Source: Palsa-1150 sp964531095 (GTDB lineage Bacteria > Myxococcota_A > Polyangia > Polyangiales > Polyangiaceae). From it: DNA of 64,000 nucleotides. The translations under genes and the position numbers were made by a program. The stretch is taken from contig CAZHED010000034.1 in assembly GCA_964531095.1 (NCBI GenBank), positions 1 through 64,000 of the forward strand. Reading direction: 5' to 3'. A model generated the notes under the pieces. That model saw only the letters and a program-made list of their open reading frames with translations. It ran no database searches and had not been told where the DNA came from. Shown here piece after piece: positions 16,620-27,000 of the stretch (position 1 is its first letter; each line of letters opens with the position of its first letter).

Positions 16620-18503
16620 TCACCCGACCTCCTGTGCCTCCTCGATCGCTTCGGTTCGCCGCGGCCTCTTGTTCACTTCGAGGATCGCTTTTCTCACGCG
16701 GACCGCGTCCGGCGTTACTTCGACCAGCTCGTCGACGTCGATCCATTCCATCGCCGTCTCGATCGTGAGCGCGCGCGGCGGCGCGAGGGCCACGTTCTCG
16801 TCTTTGCCGTGGTTTCTCATGTTCGAGAGCTTCTTTTCTTTGATCACGTTCACGTCCGTGTCGCTCGGACGATTGTGCTCCCCCGCGATCATGCCTTCGT
16901 AAACGACGGTGCCGGGCGCGATGAAGAAGCTTCCGCGCGCCTGCAGGTGATTGAGGGCATACGGCGTGGCCACTCCCGCGCGGTCGGACACGATCGCGCC
17001 GGTCGCGCGCTTCATCATGGGCCCGCCCCACGGCTCCCACCCGTCGAACATCGAGTTGAGCAGCGCCGTGCCGCGGGTTGCGGTGAGAATCTCGCCGCGA
17101 AAGCCGATCATGCCGCGGCTGGGCACGCGGTATTCGAGGCGCGCTCGCCCGAAGCCGTGATTGGCCATCTTCATCATCCGGCCGCGCCTCTCCCCGAGGC
17201 GTTCGGTGACGATGCCGATGAACTGTTCGGGCGCGTCCACGATGACGAGCTCCATCGGCTCGCAAATGGCGCCGTCCACCGTCTGGGTGACCACTTCGGG
17301 GTTGCCGAGCTGCAGCTCGTACCCTTCGCGGCGCATCGTCTCGATGAGGATCGCCAGCTGCAGCTCCCCGCGTCCGAGAACGACGAACGTGTCGGGGGAG
17401 TCGCCTTCTTCGACACGAATCGCGAGATTCTTGGTCGTCTCGCGAAGAAGGCGCTCGCGCAAGTGGCGGCTGGTCAAGAACTTCGTCGCCTTCGACTTCC
17501 CCGCGAGCGGGGAAGTGTTGACGCCAACGCGCATCTTCAGCGTCGGCTGCTCGACGTGGATGCGCGGCAGCGCGCGCGTCTCCCAGCCCGGCTCTTGGTC
17601 GACGATCGTGTCGCCGACGTCGACTTCGTCGATCCCCGCGATCGCCACGATCTCGCCCGCGGCCGCCTCGGGAGCCGCCGTACGCTTGAGCCCTTCGAAC
17701 GTCGAGAGCGCCTTGACGCTGCTCTTCACCCTGCGCCCATCTTTGAGAATGCCGATGGGCTGGTTGTACCGGACGGTGCCCGCGACGATTCGACCGATCG
17801 CGAGGCGGCCGACGTAGTCGTCGTGCTCGATGTTGCTGACGAGGATTTGAAGGGGTGCGGTCGCGTCGCCGGGCGCCGGTTGAATCTTGTCGAGGATGGT
17901 CTCGAAGAGCGGCGCGAGCGTGGTGGACGGGTCGTCCAGGGTTCGCTTGGCCACGCCGTCGCGCCCGACCGCGTAAAGGACGGGAAAGTCGAGCTGTGCG
18001 TCGGAGGCGTCCAGGTCGCAGAACAAATCGAAGATCTCTTCGTGCACCTCTTCCGGGCGGGCGTCCGAGCGATCGATCTTGTTGATGACGACGATGACCG
18101 GATAGCCGAGCTCGAGGCACTTGCGCAGAACGAAGCGCGTCTGGGGAAGGGGTCCCTCTGCCGCGTCGACGAGCAGAAGCGCGCCGTCGGCCATGAGCAT
18201 GATGCGCTCGACCTCCCCTCCAAAGTCAGCGTGGCCGGGGGTGTCGATGACGTTGATCTTCGTGATCGAGCCGTCGGCGGACCGCCAGCGCACGCTCGTG
18301 TTCTTGGCGAGGATGGTGATGCCCCGCTCGCGCTCCAGATCGTTGGAGTCCATCACGCGCTCCTGGACGACCTCGTTCAGCCGGAACGTGCCGGCCTGCC
18401 GCAGCATGTGGTCGACCAGCGTCGTTTTTCCGTGGTCGACGTGGGCCACGATGGCGACGTTGCGGAGGTTGCGGGCGGCGGGGGGAGAGATGGCACTGCT
18501 CAT
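16620..18503 (-). CDS. typA: Ribosome-associated GTPase TypA/BipA
   Basis: 627 residues, close to the family norm. A translational GTPase with G1 AHVDHGKTT (residues 20-28), G2 RGITI, G3 DTPGH and G4 NKID, then the EF-G-like domains and the TypA-specific C-terminal domain with GMIGFRGE, GAGEHNRP-type (here AGEHNRPSD) and VNVIKEKKLSNMR. It binds the 70S ribosome and supports growth under stress and cold. The start is fixed by MSSAISPPAARNLRNVAI. A 3' extension of about 15 charged residues is unremarkable. Confidence 0.97.
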   Translation of the reverse strand: MSSAISPPAARNLRNVAIVAHVDHGKTTLVDHMLRQAGTFRLNEVVQERVMDSNDLERERGITILAKNTSVRWRSADGSITKINVIDTPGHADFGGEVERIMLMADGALLLVDAAEGPLPQTRFVLRKCLELGYPVIVVINKIDRSDARPEEVHEEIFDLFCDLDASDAQLDFPVLYAVGRDGVAKRTLDDPSTTLAPLFETILDKIQPAPGDATAPLQILVSNIEHDDYVGRLAIGRIVAGTVRYNQPIGILKDGRRVKSSVKALSTFEGLKRTAAPEAAAGEIVAIAGIDEVDVGDTIVDQEPGWETRALPRIHVEQPTLKMRVGVNTSPLAGKSKATKFLTSRHLRERLLRETTKNLAIRVEEGDSPDTFVVLGRGELQLAILIETMRREGYELQLGNPEVVTQTVDGAICEPMELVIVDAPEQFIGIVTERLGERRGRMMKMANHGFGRARLEYRVPSRGMIGFRGEILTATRGTALLNSMFDGWEPWGGPMMKRATGAIVSDRAGVATPYALNHLQARGSFFIAPGTVVYEGMIAGEHNRPSDTDVNVIKEKKLSNMRNHGKDENVALAPPRALTIETAMEWIDVDELVEVTPDAVRVRKAILEVNKRPRRTEAIEEAQEVG

Positions 18504-18645
18504 GCGGGAAGCGGGCACACTTAGCTTCCGGCGAGGTTCACCGCAAGCTCGCCTGCGCGCAAGAGCGCGCCCGCAGGGCTCGGTCGCCCCTGCCTCCGCG
18601 CCGCCGCGCCGCTCAAGGCCAGGCCCGGTGAAAGGTGGGCAACGG

Positions 18646-21600
18646 TCAGGTATCGAGCCCGAGGCGCGCCCGCGCGTCCGCGAACGCGTCCGTGACGGCG
18701 AAGGCGATGAGATCGCGCGCTTCGGGCGTACGCGCGATCCAAGCCGCGCGCTCTTTCGGCTCACGCGGCGCTCCGGTCGGCGCACCGCCGGCGGTGGCGA
18801 TCGCGTCGAGCGCCACATTGGGGTCGCCGAGCGCCAGGAGGGCCACACGGTCGGCCCATGCGACCGCGAGGCCGCCGAGGGCTGCGGCTTGCGTTCCGAT
18901 CGCCGCCGCGGCTTCGAGCGCAATAGTGGCCACCTCGAGGTCCAGGTTTCGCGGCAGCGCGGCCTGAAGGCGGCCGCCGACCGCGTTGACCTGTGCGAGG
19001 TTGACGCCCTGGGGCTGCCATGTGGGATTGAAGCACTTGAGCCAGGCCGACACGAGAATGGCCAGGTCCGCCGGGGTCGCGCGAGCCAGGGCCGATGCCC
19101 GGCTCTGAACGAGCTTGAGGGCCCGGAGCACCAGGAACGGGGCGACGCGCTCGTTGGCCGACAGCCCCTCTCCGACGGCGATCATCGGGGGCGACGACCC
19201 CACCGGGATGCAAATGGCGCCGAGTCGTTGCGACAGCAGCACTTGCACGGCACCGATGCCGATCGCCGTCCCGACGCTGGAAGCGACGCGCGCGAGATAC
19301 GCTTCCGCAGGCAACGGCGTCGCTTTCAGCGCGCGCAGATCGACCGCGGAGACGTGGTCGAGCGCGTCGCCCGTTCTTGCGAGCAGCGCCCGAAAGGGGC
19401 CTGGAAGCCCCTCGGGGGCGAGCAGATCGTCGAGCGCCGGATTGAACGCCCGATTTCCGCCGGCCGAGATCGTGGCCGGCAGGCCGTCGAGCGATGCGAG
19501 CATCGCGCGCGTCACCCGCGCCGCGTCTTTCTTGTCGCGCAGGTCGCACACCGTCGCGAGAACGTCGAAGAGCGCGTGAGAGACCCGGCCTGCCGAAAGG
19601 GCGCGCCGAGCGTCACCCCCCGCGCGATCGAGCAAGATGTTGACCGCGGGTGCCTGATGATGGCGCATGTAGAATTCCGCGAGCGCGCGCAGTACGCCCA
19701 CGTCCTGGGGAAACTCGCGCCGGGCTGCCTCGAGCGTCTGCTCGGTGCGCCGGTTGTCGTGCCCGGTATGCTCGTGGATCACCGCGAGCTCGAGAAAGCG
19801 CCTTCGCTTCTCTTCCGGCGACCGCGCCCGAACGATGAGCTCTTGCTGGAGCTCCGCCGCGCGTGAGGCATCGCTTTGTCGCCCGTACACCTCGATGAGC
19901 TTCTCGGTCGCTTCGACGTCGTCCGGGGCGCGCTTGAGCACCTCTTTGAGAGCGATCTCGGCGCGCGACAGATTCAGCAAGTGGTGGGCATAGAGCTCGC
20001 CCAGGCGTGCGAAGACGCCGCGCTGCTCTTCCGCGGTGGGGAGAAGACGCGCCAGACGAACCAAGGCTTGCTCCGCCGCCTCCCAGTCGCGCTGCGAGAC
20101 GCACAGATCGGCGAGGGCCGAGAGTGCGATCGAATTCTCCGGTCGGTCGGCGAGGGCCGACTCGAATGCCCGGCGCGCGCCCTGCGCGTCCCCGGCCTTC
20201 AGTAGAACGCCGCCGCGCCGCACTTGAACGGCCACGCGCTCGTCCGGATCGGTGAGCCCGCCGACGCGCCTCTCGAGCAGGGTCGCCAGGTCTGCGTGCA
20301 TCTCGCGCGCGGTGTAAAGCTGCGCGAGGCGGTCGAATACGTCTTTGTAGGCGACGTCGATCGCCGCGGCCGTCTCGAGCGCTACGGCGGCGCGGTCTTC
20401 GTCCTTGACGTCGTCCAGCCAGATACGCCCGGCGTCGCCCCACGCCTGGAGCTGGTGATCGCGGACCATCGCGCTCCGCGCGAGCGCTTCGAAGGCTTCT
20501 GCGGCGGCCCGATTGTCGCCCGCGCGCAGGCACACGTCCGCGAGGAGGGCCCACGCGACCGAGTCGCCGGGGTCGTCTGCGCTCGCTCGCGCGAGAAGCG
20601 AGCGAGCGTCTTCCAGTCTCCCGAGTCGCGAAGCCGCCTCGCCCGCAAGAAGGCGCAGCGTCGCGATCTCTGCAGGTCGTGACGTCCGGTCCAAGAGCCG
20701 CAACGTGGCGCTCAGAAAAGACGCGTCGTCCCTGCGCGCGCGCGAGTGGGCCTGAAGCATGCGCAGCGCCCAGAGGGCGGGCTCCGCCTCTCCGGCCGCA
20801 ACTTCGACCATGTCGCGCGTGTCGATCCACTTGCCGTCGCTGGCGCGAAGGCGCAGTCGCACGGCAAGCTCCGCGTGGGCGCTGCATTCGCTGGACCCTG
20901 TGCCGCGGAGCATTTTCGCAATCGCAGCCGCGATCGGCTCGAGCTCATCGCTGCGACCTTCACCGATGAGGTGCTGCTCCACGTGCCGCAGGCTCGGCGC
21001 GTGCTCTGGCAGATCGTCGAGGATCGCGCGGTGCCAGAGCATCGCGCTGGCCGGGTCGTGTCGGGCCGTGGCATCCACGTCCGCCAACCTCTCGTACGCC
21101 TCGCGCCTCGCTCGAGGGTCTTGCGCCCCTTTGGCGGCTGCGAGGAGCTCCTCGGCAAGCCGGGCGACCCGCCGTGCGCGAAGCTCGGCGCGCTCGCGTG
21201 CGATGCCACCGAGGGCCCCGTCGTGCGCGCCCGCCGCCTCGGCGCAACGAAGCGCCGCCTCTTCGTCGCCCGCTCGTTCGTATTCGCGCGCCGCCTCGAG
21301 AAGGAGGAGAGTCCGCGCGTCGCCCCCGGCTTCGGCGGCCCGCTGTTCGCGCCACGACGCGCACGCTTCCGCGGACTCGGAGCCGACACGCTCGTACAAC
21401 TCGCGGAGCGCGACGTCGCTGGGTCGAGCTCGGTGAGCCTCCTGAAGCCGTTCGCCGGCGAGGACCGGTTCGCGATCGGAAACGAGCAGCGCCTCGCGCA
21501 CGGAGTCCAGGGCCGCTTCGACTGGGTCGGTGGCGCGGGCGCGCCGCTCGCGGACCCAGCGCAAGACTTCGTCGATGTCGCCCGCGCGCCGAGCGATGCG

Positions 21601-24036
21601 CTCCGCGAGAAGGGACGCGATCGGCAGAGAAGGATCCGCGCGGTGCGCTTGATCGAGCAGGTGGGCCCGCGTGGGCTCCGGCAAGATCCCCTCCCCGCGG
21701 GCGACCGCCTCGAGTCGAGCCACGGCGGCGCGTGTGCCGTCGCCCAGATCGTCGGCCAGCTCGTTCATCTCGGCCACGAGGTCGATCGACTCCAACGAGG
21801 CGATCGCGCGCAGGGCGGCCTCGCTCCCGGGATCGGCGACCCGCGCCGCCTTGAAGGCTTCGAGAGCGCGCGCGCGGTCGCCCGCGCGCTCCGCGACGAG
21901 CGCGGCAGCCAGCGCGCCGATCGCGCCGTCTTCGCGCGACCCCCATCCGCCTCCCCAAGCTTCCAGCGCGCTACTCACCTCCGAGACGCGCCCGGCGCGA
22001 GACGCCATTTCCAACGCGACGGCGCGCACCTCCGCGGGGTGCCCCTCTCCGGGCGGTACGCTGGGCGCCCGTTGTCCTGGCGGCTCGCTGCCGGCTCCGG
22101 GTGCTCGGCCGTCGATTCCCAGCGCCTCGAGCGCCGCATCGATGTCAACGAGCGGACCGGATCCGGAAAGCAGGCGAGCGAGACGCACGCGGGCACGCGC
22201 GCTCTCAGTTCCGGCGGTGCGCCGCGCACGCGCCTGCGCTTCGGCCTCCCCATCGCCTTCCGACGGCGTGGAAAGCGCCGTGATGGCTGCCGCGAGCGTC
22301 TGCATTCCCGGGGTCGACGCCGCTGCGTCGAGGTGGGGATCGCTCGCGCAGACCGAGAGGTTCCCAAGTACGGAGATCGTGACGCGTTCGGCGGAGCTGA
22401 GCGGTCCGCCGCTTCCCAGCGCGTCGGCCAATTGCGCCGGATCGCCCAGCTCGAGGCATCGCGCGACCAGCGCGCGGCGGGCTTCTTCGTCGCCCTGCTC
22501 GGCCAGCTCGCGTAGCCAGCGCGCCGCGTAGCCGCGCCTCGCGGCGGTCGTCGCCCCGAGAGATGCGGCAAGCCATTTCGCGGCGGAGGCGAGCTCCGGC
22601 AAGATCGCGAGCTCCGCGACAAGGTCCGCTGCCTGGCTGACGTCCCCTTTGTCGAGGGCCTGTCGCGCGCGGAGCAACGCTTCGGACGGCGACCGCGTGC
22701 TCCCTGTCGCGCCCTCGGCGCCGTTCGATGGCTCGCTGCGCAGCGTATCCGGCGCGCTACCGTCGCGATCGACCCCGCGGAGCCGCAGGCACGTCGCGAT
22801 CGCCTCTGCGGCCCCCGCGAGCTCCGGTAGCTCGGGCAAGCGGAGTGCGGGGTCTGCCACGGAGTCGGCCGCGAGCGCGTGCGCCGCGAGGGCGATGGCC
22901 GCGCACAAGTCTCCCGGCGCGACGCGCGCGACGTTCTCGAGCCTACGGCTGGCCGCCTCGCTCTGACCAGCCGCGCGCAGCGCCTCGGCGGCGAGGTGCA
23001 TCGAGTGAGTTTGAGACGGTCCCGCAGGCGATAGACTCGCCTCGACGTCGAGCGCCTCGACGTAGTCCTCGCACGCGGACAGCGAGAAGGGCATGAGGGC
23101 GCGAGCTTGCCGATGAGCGAGCGCAAGCGAAGGGGCAACGTCGCGCGCCTCCGCCGCGAGCGCCTGCGCCCGCTCGCGATCGCCCGCCACGGCGAAGATC
23201 TCGCTGCAAGCAAGCAGTCCGCGGGCTCGGGCCATCTTGTCCTCGAGCGCCTGCGCCTCTTGCTCGAGCCAGCTCCCGCGCGTCGCGAGCCCCGCGCGCA
23301 TCGCGTCCGACAACCATTCGCTTGCCGGTCTCTCGCGTTCCCAGGTGCGAGGCGGCGCGAGCGGCTCTCGGTCGACCGAGGGGCGCACCGTCGACGTCCC
23401 TTGGCTCACGGCTCGCGCAGGGGACTCCGGCGGGGGCTCCGGCGGCGGGGGCTCGGACAGCTCTTCGAGAATCGCCGAGCGTCGATGGGCCAGGTCCGCT
23501 TCGGTGCCGACGACCGTCACTTCGTTCGGGTCGTATGTGCGCATCTTCGGAACCAACAGGGCCGGACCCTTTGCGCGCGGCGCGTCGTCCTCTGCCGTCT
23601 TCAAATCGAAGGGCTGGTGGATATCGTCGGACAGCGCTGCATCCGCTTCGTCGTCGGCGGGCAGGGTCGGGAGCAGCGGCCGCGCCGGTGGAGCTTCGAA
23701 GGATGGACCGAGCCGGCCGTGCGTCGACGCGGGCTCTGCCTCATGGTCTTGCAGCAGCTCCTCCGGGACGTGCGCTATCCGCGTCGCGGTTCCTTCTTCG
23801 TCTTCGATCGGCGACCACATCCGGGCGACGGAAGGGACGACCGGTCGCGGCTTTACCGCGGGCGAGACGGTCGGTGGTCGATACAGCGGCCTGGGCGCCC
23901 CGGCCAAAGCCCCGGGCTTGGCGGTCGCGCTGTCTTTGGCGACCTCGGGATCGAACGACGTGTTCTCCCATTCCGAGAGCGCCTCGTCCCAATCGATGTC
24001 GCCAAATTCGTCCGTGGGCTTCTTGTCGTCGGTCAT
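18646..24036 (-). CDS. Giant TPR protein, second of a paralogous pair
   Basis: 1,796 residues, no signal peptide. Residues 1-240 are acidic and proline-rich (MTDDKKPTDEFGDIDWDEAL at the start). About 240-1450 form a long alpha-solenoid of degenerate tetratricopeptide-type helices, clearest near DPGDSVAWALLADVCLRAGD and RPENSIALSALADLCVSQRD. The last 330 residues are a separate domain that aligns with the end of the upstream gene: LLAPEGLPGPFRALL, GVQVLL-type strands, and RVALLALGDPNVALDAIATA. Its ATG overlaps the upstream stop by ATGA. This looks like a cytoplasmic scaffold. No enzyme motif is visible, and I do not know its function. Confidence 0.85.
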   Translation of the reverse strand: MTDDKKPTDEFGDIDWDEALSEWENTSFDPEVAKDSATAKPGALAGAPRPLYRPPTVSPAVKPRPVVPSVARMWSPIEDEEGTATRIAHVPEELLQDHEAEPASTHGRLGPSFEAPPARPLLPTLPADDEADAALSDDIHQPFDLKTAEDDAPRAKGPALLVPKMRTYDPNEVTVVGTEADLAHRRSAILEELSEPPPPEPPPESPARAVSQGTSTVRPSVDREPLAPPRTWERERPASEWLSDAMRAGLATRGSWLEQEAQALEDKMARARGLLACSEIFAVAGDRERAQALAAEARDVAPSLALAHRQARALMPFSLSACEDYVEALDVEASLSPAGPSQTHSMHLAAEALRAAGQSEAASRRLENVARVAPGDLCAAIALAAHALAADSVADPALRLPELPELAGAAEAIATCLRLRGVDRDGSAPDTLRSEPSNGAEGATGSTRSPSEALLRARQALDKGDVSQAADLVAELAILPELASAAKWLAASLGATTAARRGYAARWLRELAEQGDEEARRALVARCLELGDPAQLADALGSGGPLSSAERVTISVLGNLSVCASDPHLDAAASTPGMQTLAAAITALSTPSEGDGEAEAQARARRTAGTESARARVRLARLLSGSGPLVDIDAALEALGIDGRAPGAGSEPPGQRAPSVPPGEGHPAEVRAVALEMASRAGRVSEVSSALEAWGGGWGSREDGAIGALAAALVAERAGDRARALEAFKAARVADPGSEAALRAIASLESIDLVAEMNELADDLGDGTRAAVARLEAVARGEGILPEPTRAHLLDQAHRADPSLPIASLLAERIARRAGDIDEVLRWVRERRARATDPVEAALDSVREALLVSDREPVLAGERLQEAHRARPSDVALRELYERVGSESAEACASWREQRAAEAGGDARTLLLLEAAREYERAGDEEAALRCAEAAGAHDGALGGIARERAELRARRVARLAEELLAAAKGAQDPRARREAYERLADVDATARHDPASAMLWHRAILDDLPEHAPSLRHVEQHLIGEGRSDELEPIAAAIAKMLRGTGSSECSAHAELAVRLRLRASDGKWIDTRDMVEVAAGEAEPALWALRMLQAHSRARRDDASFLSATLRLLDRTSRPAEIATLRLLAGEAASRLGRLEDARSLLARASADDPGDSVAWALLADVCLRAGDNRAAAEAFEALARSAMVRDHQLQAWGDAGRIWLDDVKDEDRAAVALETAAAIDVAYKDVFDRLAQLYTAREMHADLATLLERRVGGLTDPDERVAVQVRRGGVLLKAGDAQGARRAFESALADRPENSIALSALADLCVSQRDWEAAEQALVRLARLLPTAEEQRGVFARLGELYAHHLLNLSRAEIALKEVLKRAPDDVEATEKLIEVYGRQSDASRAAELQQELIVRARSPEEKRRRFLELAVIHEHTGHDNRRTEQTLEAARREFPQDVGVLRALAEFYMRHHQAPAVNILLDRAGGDARRALSAGRVSHALFDVLATVCDLRDKKDAARVTRAMLASLDGLPATISAGGNRAFNPALDDLLAPEGLPGPFRALLARTGDALDHVSAVDLRALKATPLPAEAYLARVASSVGTAIGIGAVQVLLSQRLGAICIPVGSSPPMIAVGEGLSANERVAPFLVLRALKLVQSRASALARATPADLAILVSAWLKCFNPTWQPQGVNLAQVNAVGGRLQAALPRNLDLEVATIALEAAAAIGTQAAALGGLAVAWADRVALLALGDPNVALDAIATAGGAPTGAPREPKERAAWIARTPEARDLIAFAVTDAFADARARLGLDT

Positions 24037-27000
24037 GGCAAGTCGCCCCCGTCCAGGCCGAGCGAGCGCCGCAGCTCCAGGTATTGCGGGGAGAGCACGA
24101 AGCGCAGCAGCTCTTCTGCGCGGGGGTTGCCGGTCACTGCCTGTACGGGACTGCCGTCCGGCACGCCGAAGACATCGGCCAGGACCACGCTCGGGTCGCC
24201 GCTGGCGATCACGCCGATCCGATCCTGGGACGCCAGCGCTCGCCAGGTCCAAGCGCGGGCGTCCGCGCCGCGCGACGCGATCGCGCGGCAGAGGTCCGGG
24301 AGCAACTTGCGGGTCCTGCGGGCGATGGCTTTGCCGATGCGCCTTTCCATTTCGGCGAGCACCGCGTACGGCGGGTGCTGGATCGGCACCTGCGCGAGCT
24401 TGAAGGCGGCGACGACCATCGCGGCTACGGTGGTGTCGTCGCGTAGCCGGACGACCGTGGTGCCCCGCACGATCCCCAGTAGCTCTCGGGCGATGCGAGC
24501 GCGCGCTCTTGGCGCGATGGGTGCGTTGACTCCTGCGCCCACCACGAGGGAAGGGGGATTGCCGGGGATTCCCTGGACACCGAGTGGGTCGCTTCCGCCG
24601 ACGTAAAGGTCGAACTCACGCACGCCGAACGCACCGGCCCAAGCGGCGATCTCGTTGCGTAGCGCCAGCCCGCTGCGCGGGTCGACTTTGTCGCGCCGGC
24701 CAACGCCGGACGCCTGTAGGGTCGGGCCCAACGCTTCGACGAGCGTCGGCCCGAGCTGCACGAACAGGTCGGCGAGTGGTCCTTCGTCGCCGGGCGCCAG
24801 CAAGGCGCGCAGGATCGAGTCACCGATCGCGATCTGTGGCGGACGGGACTTCTTCGTGGCGAGTTGCACCGCCATTTGCTCGGAGCGCGCGTCTGCCGCG
24901 CCGAGCGAAACGAGCACGGCCAGCGCCGCGCGGTGAAGTGCGTCGTCGGAGAGCGCACGCCCGACCTTTGCCAGCCGTCGAATTGCCGTGACCTCCGCCG
25001 GTCGCTTCTGCAGCGAGTCCACGAGCGCCCGTCGCGCGTTTTCGAGGATCCGATCGCGCACGATGCGCGGGTGCTCGGTCTCGAGGAGCATCTCGAGCGC
25101 TTCGCCGTCCGCCGGCGCTTCTTGAAGAAGCTTCACGATCGCTGCGGCGGCCCCCTGGGGACGCAAGAGCCGATCTCGATGGATCGTCATCGCGAGACGA
25201 GCCGCCTCGATGCGACCCTGCGCGTCGGTGCGCTCGTTCATCAACTCCTCGAGCATCGACGTGGCTTCGTTCCAGGCGCCGGTTCTCGCGGCGGCGCGGG
25301 CCAGGCGCTCGCGCACCGGAAGGGTCGAGAGCTTCGCTTGGTGGAGCGACAACAGCACCTCGAGCGCCTTGTCGTAGCGGTCCAGCTTTTTTTCGTAGAG
25401 GTCGACCGCCGCGACCCCGGCGGTCACTCGATTCCTCGCCGGTGCGCCGTCCAGCATCGCAAGTCGGGCGAGCGACGTCGCCGCGTCCTCAAAGTGGCCT
25501 CGCCGGATGTTGATCTCGCCGAGCAGCGCCAACGCGCCGACGTGGTCTGGGTCCAGCATCGTCACGTGCTCGAGAGACCGCAGCGCACCGTCCTGGTCGC
25601 CTTTTTCCCGCAGCACCCGCGCCTGCTCCCAGAACAGTTTCTGGATCTCCTGGGGTTCTTCGGCGACTTCGAGACGGCGTTCGATCAGCGCGAGCAGCTT
25701 GTCGTTGTCTTTGCGGCTGCGGACGCGCCGGAACAGTTTGTCGAACGCCACCGCCCGCCTTGAATCGCGGCCAAAGCTCGCTTCGAGAGCCGTGTCCGCG
25801 CGGTCGTCGACGCCAAGCTCGAGCCACAAGAGAGCGGCCTCTTCCCAAAACGCAGCGCCGCGCGCCGCGTCCGCGCAGCGCGCCCCGAGCGTTGCGGCGG
25901 CCTCGGCACGGAGCGGCTTGTCGCCGGCCAACTCCGCGCAAGACCGTAGCCCCTCCCAGGATGCGACATCGCTCGGGCGTGCACGCGTGGCCTTGCTGAA
26001 GCAGTCGCGGGCCCCGGCGAAGTCCTCCGCGGCCAGGGCGGACCAACCGGCGAGCGACATGGCATCGGTCTCCGCCTCGTCGCCGAGCGCCCCGTCGAGC
26101 TCCGTCAGGGCCGCCGCGCGGCGCCGAGGATCGCAACCCGGCGGGGCGACCTCGAGGTTGACGAGACGGGCCGCGGCGGATTGGCCGCGGACGAAGGGAG
26201 TGGGCACGTCGCGTTCGATCAGAGATTGGATGAGGGCCGCGCCCGCGAGCATCGCGTCGCGGGCGCCCCCGGAAAGCGCCTCCGCTACCGCCCAACGCGG
26301 CTGGACTTCCTCGCGTGGCGAGCGGAGCGCCATCGCCGCCGCGAGCCACTCGAGCGCCGCCGGGAGTCCTCCCCCCGCTTCGAACCACTGACGGGTCGCT
26401 CGGGCGCGCTCGTCGCGATCGCCCCCCTCGCGCGCGATGCGCACTTCTTCCGCGGCGGCGAGCGTGAGCCCTCCTGGCCCGCGCGTGGCAATGCGGGCGA
26501 TGGCCTCGCGAGCGGCCGACCGGTCCGCGGAGCCGAGGGACCACGAAAGGCGCGCGAGCGCGGCTGCGACCCCCAAGGTCCCGTCGGGCGCGCGGCCAAT
26601 CGCCGCGAGCGCGGCCGCCGCAGCGTCCGGGTCTCCGCCGCCGACCTCGGTGGCGAAGCGTTCGAGGGCCAGTACCCGCACGTCCGCTGCGCCGCCGGCT
26701 GCTGCCAGCTGGGTCGCAATCCGGCGCGACTCGATCGAATCGACGTCGACGCCGCGCGCCGCCCAGGCGAGCGCCATCTTCGCGGCTTCCGGGGCGCCGG
26801 GGATCGCCGCTTCGAGCTCCTCGAGCGCTCGGCGGCGATCTCCGCTTCGCCATCGCTCGAAGGCCCCTTCGAAGCGGAGGGCTGTCGAGAGCTCGCTGTC
26901 GAGGCTTGCCCCAGCGGCGGCCGCCGCCACGTTTGCAGCCGCGCCATGGTCTCCCGCGGCGCGGTCGAGATCCCCGAGCATCGACGTGACGAGAACGTCG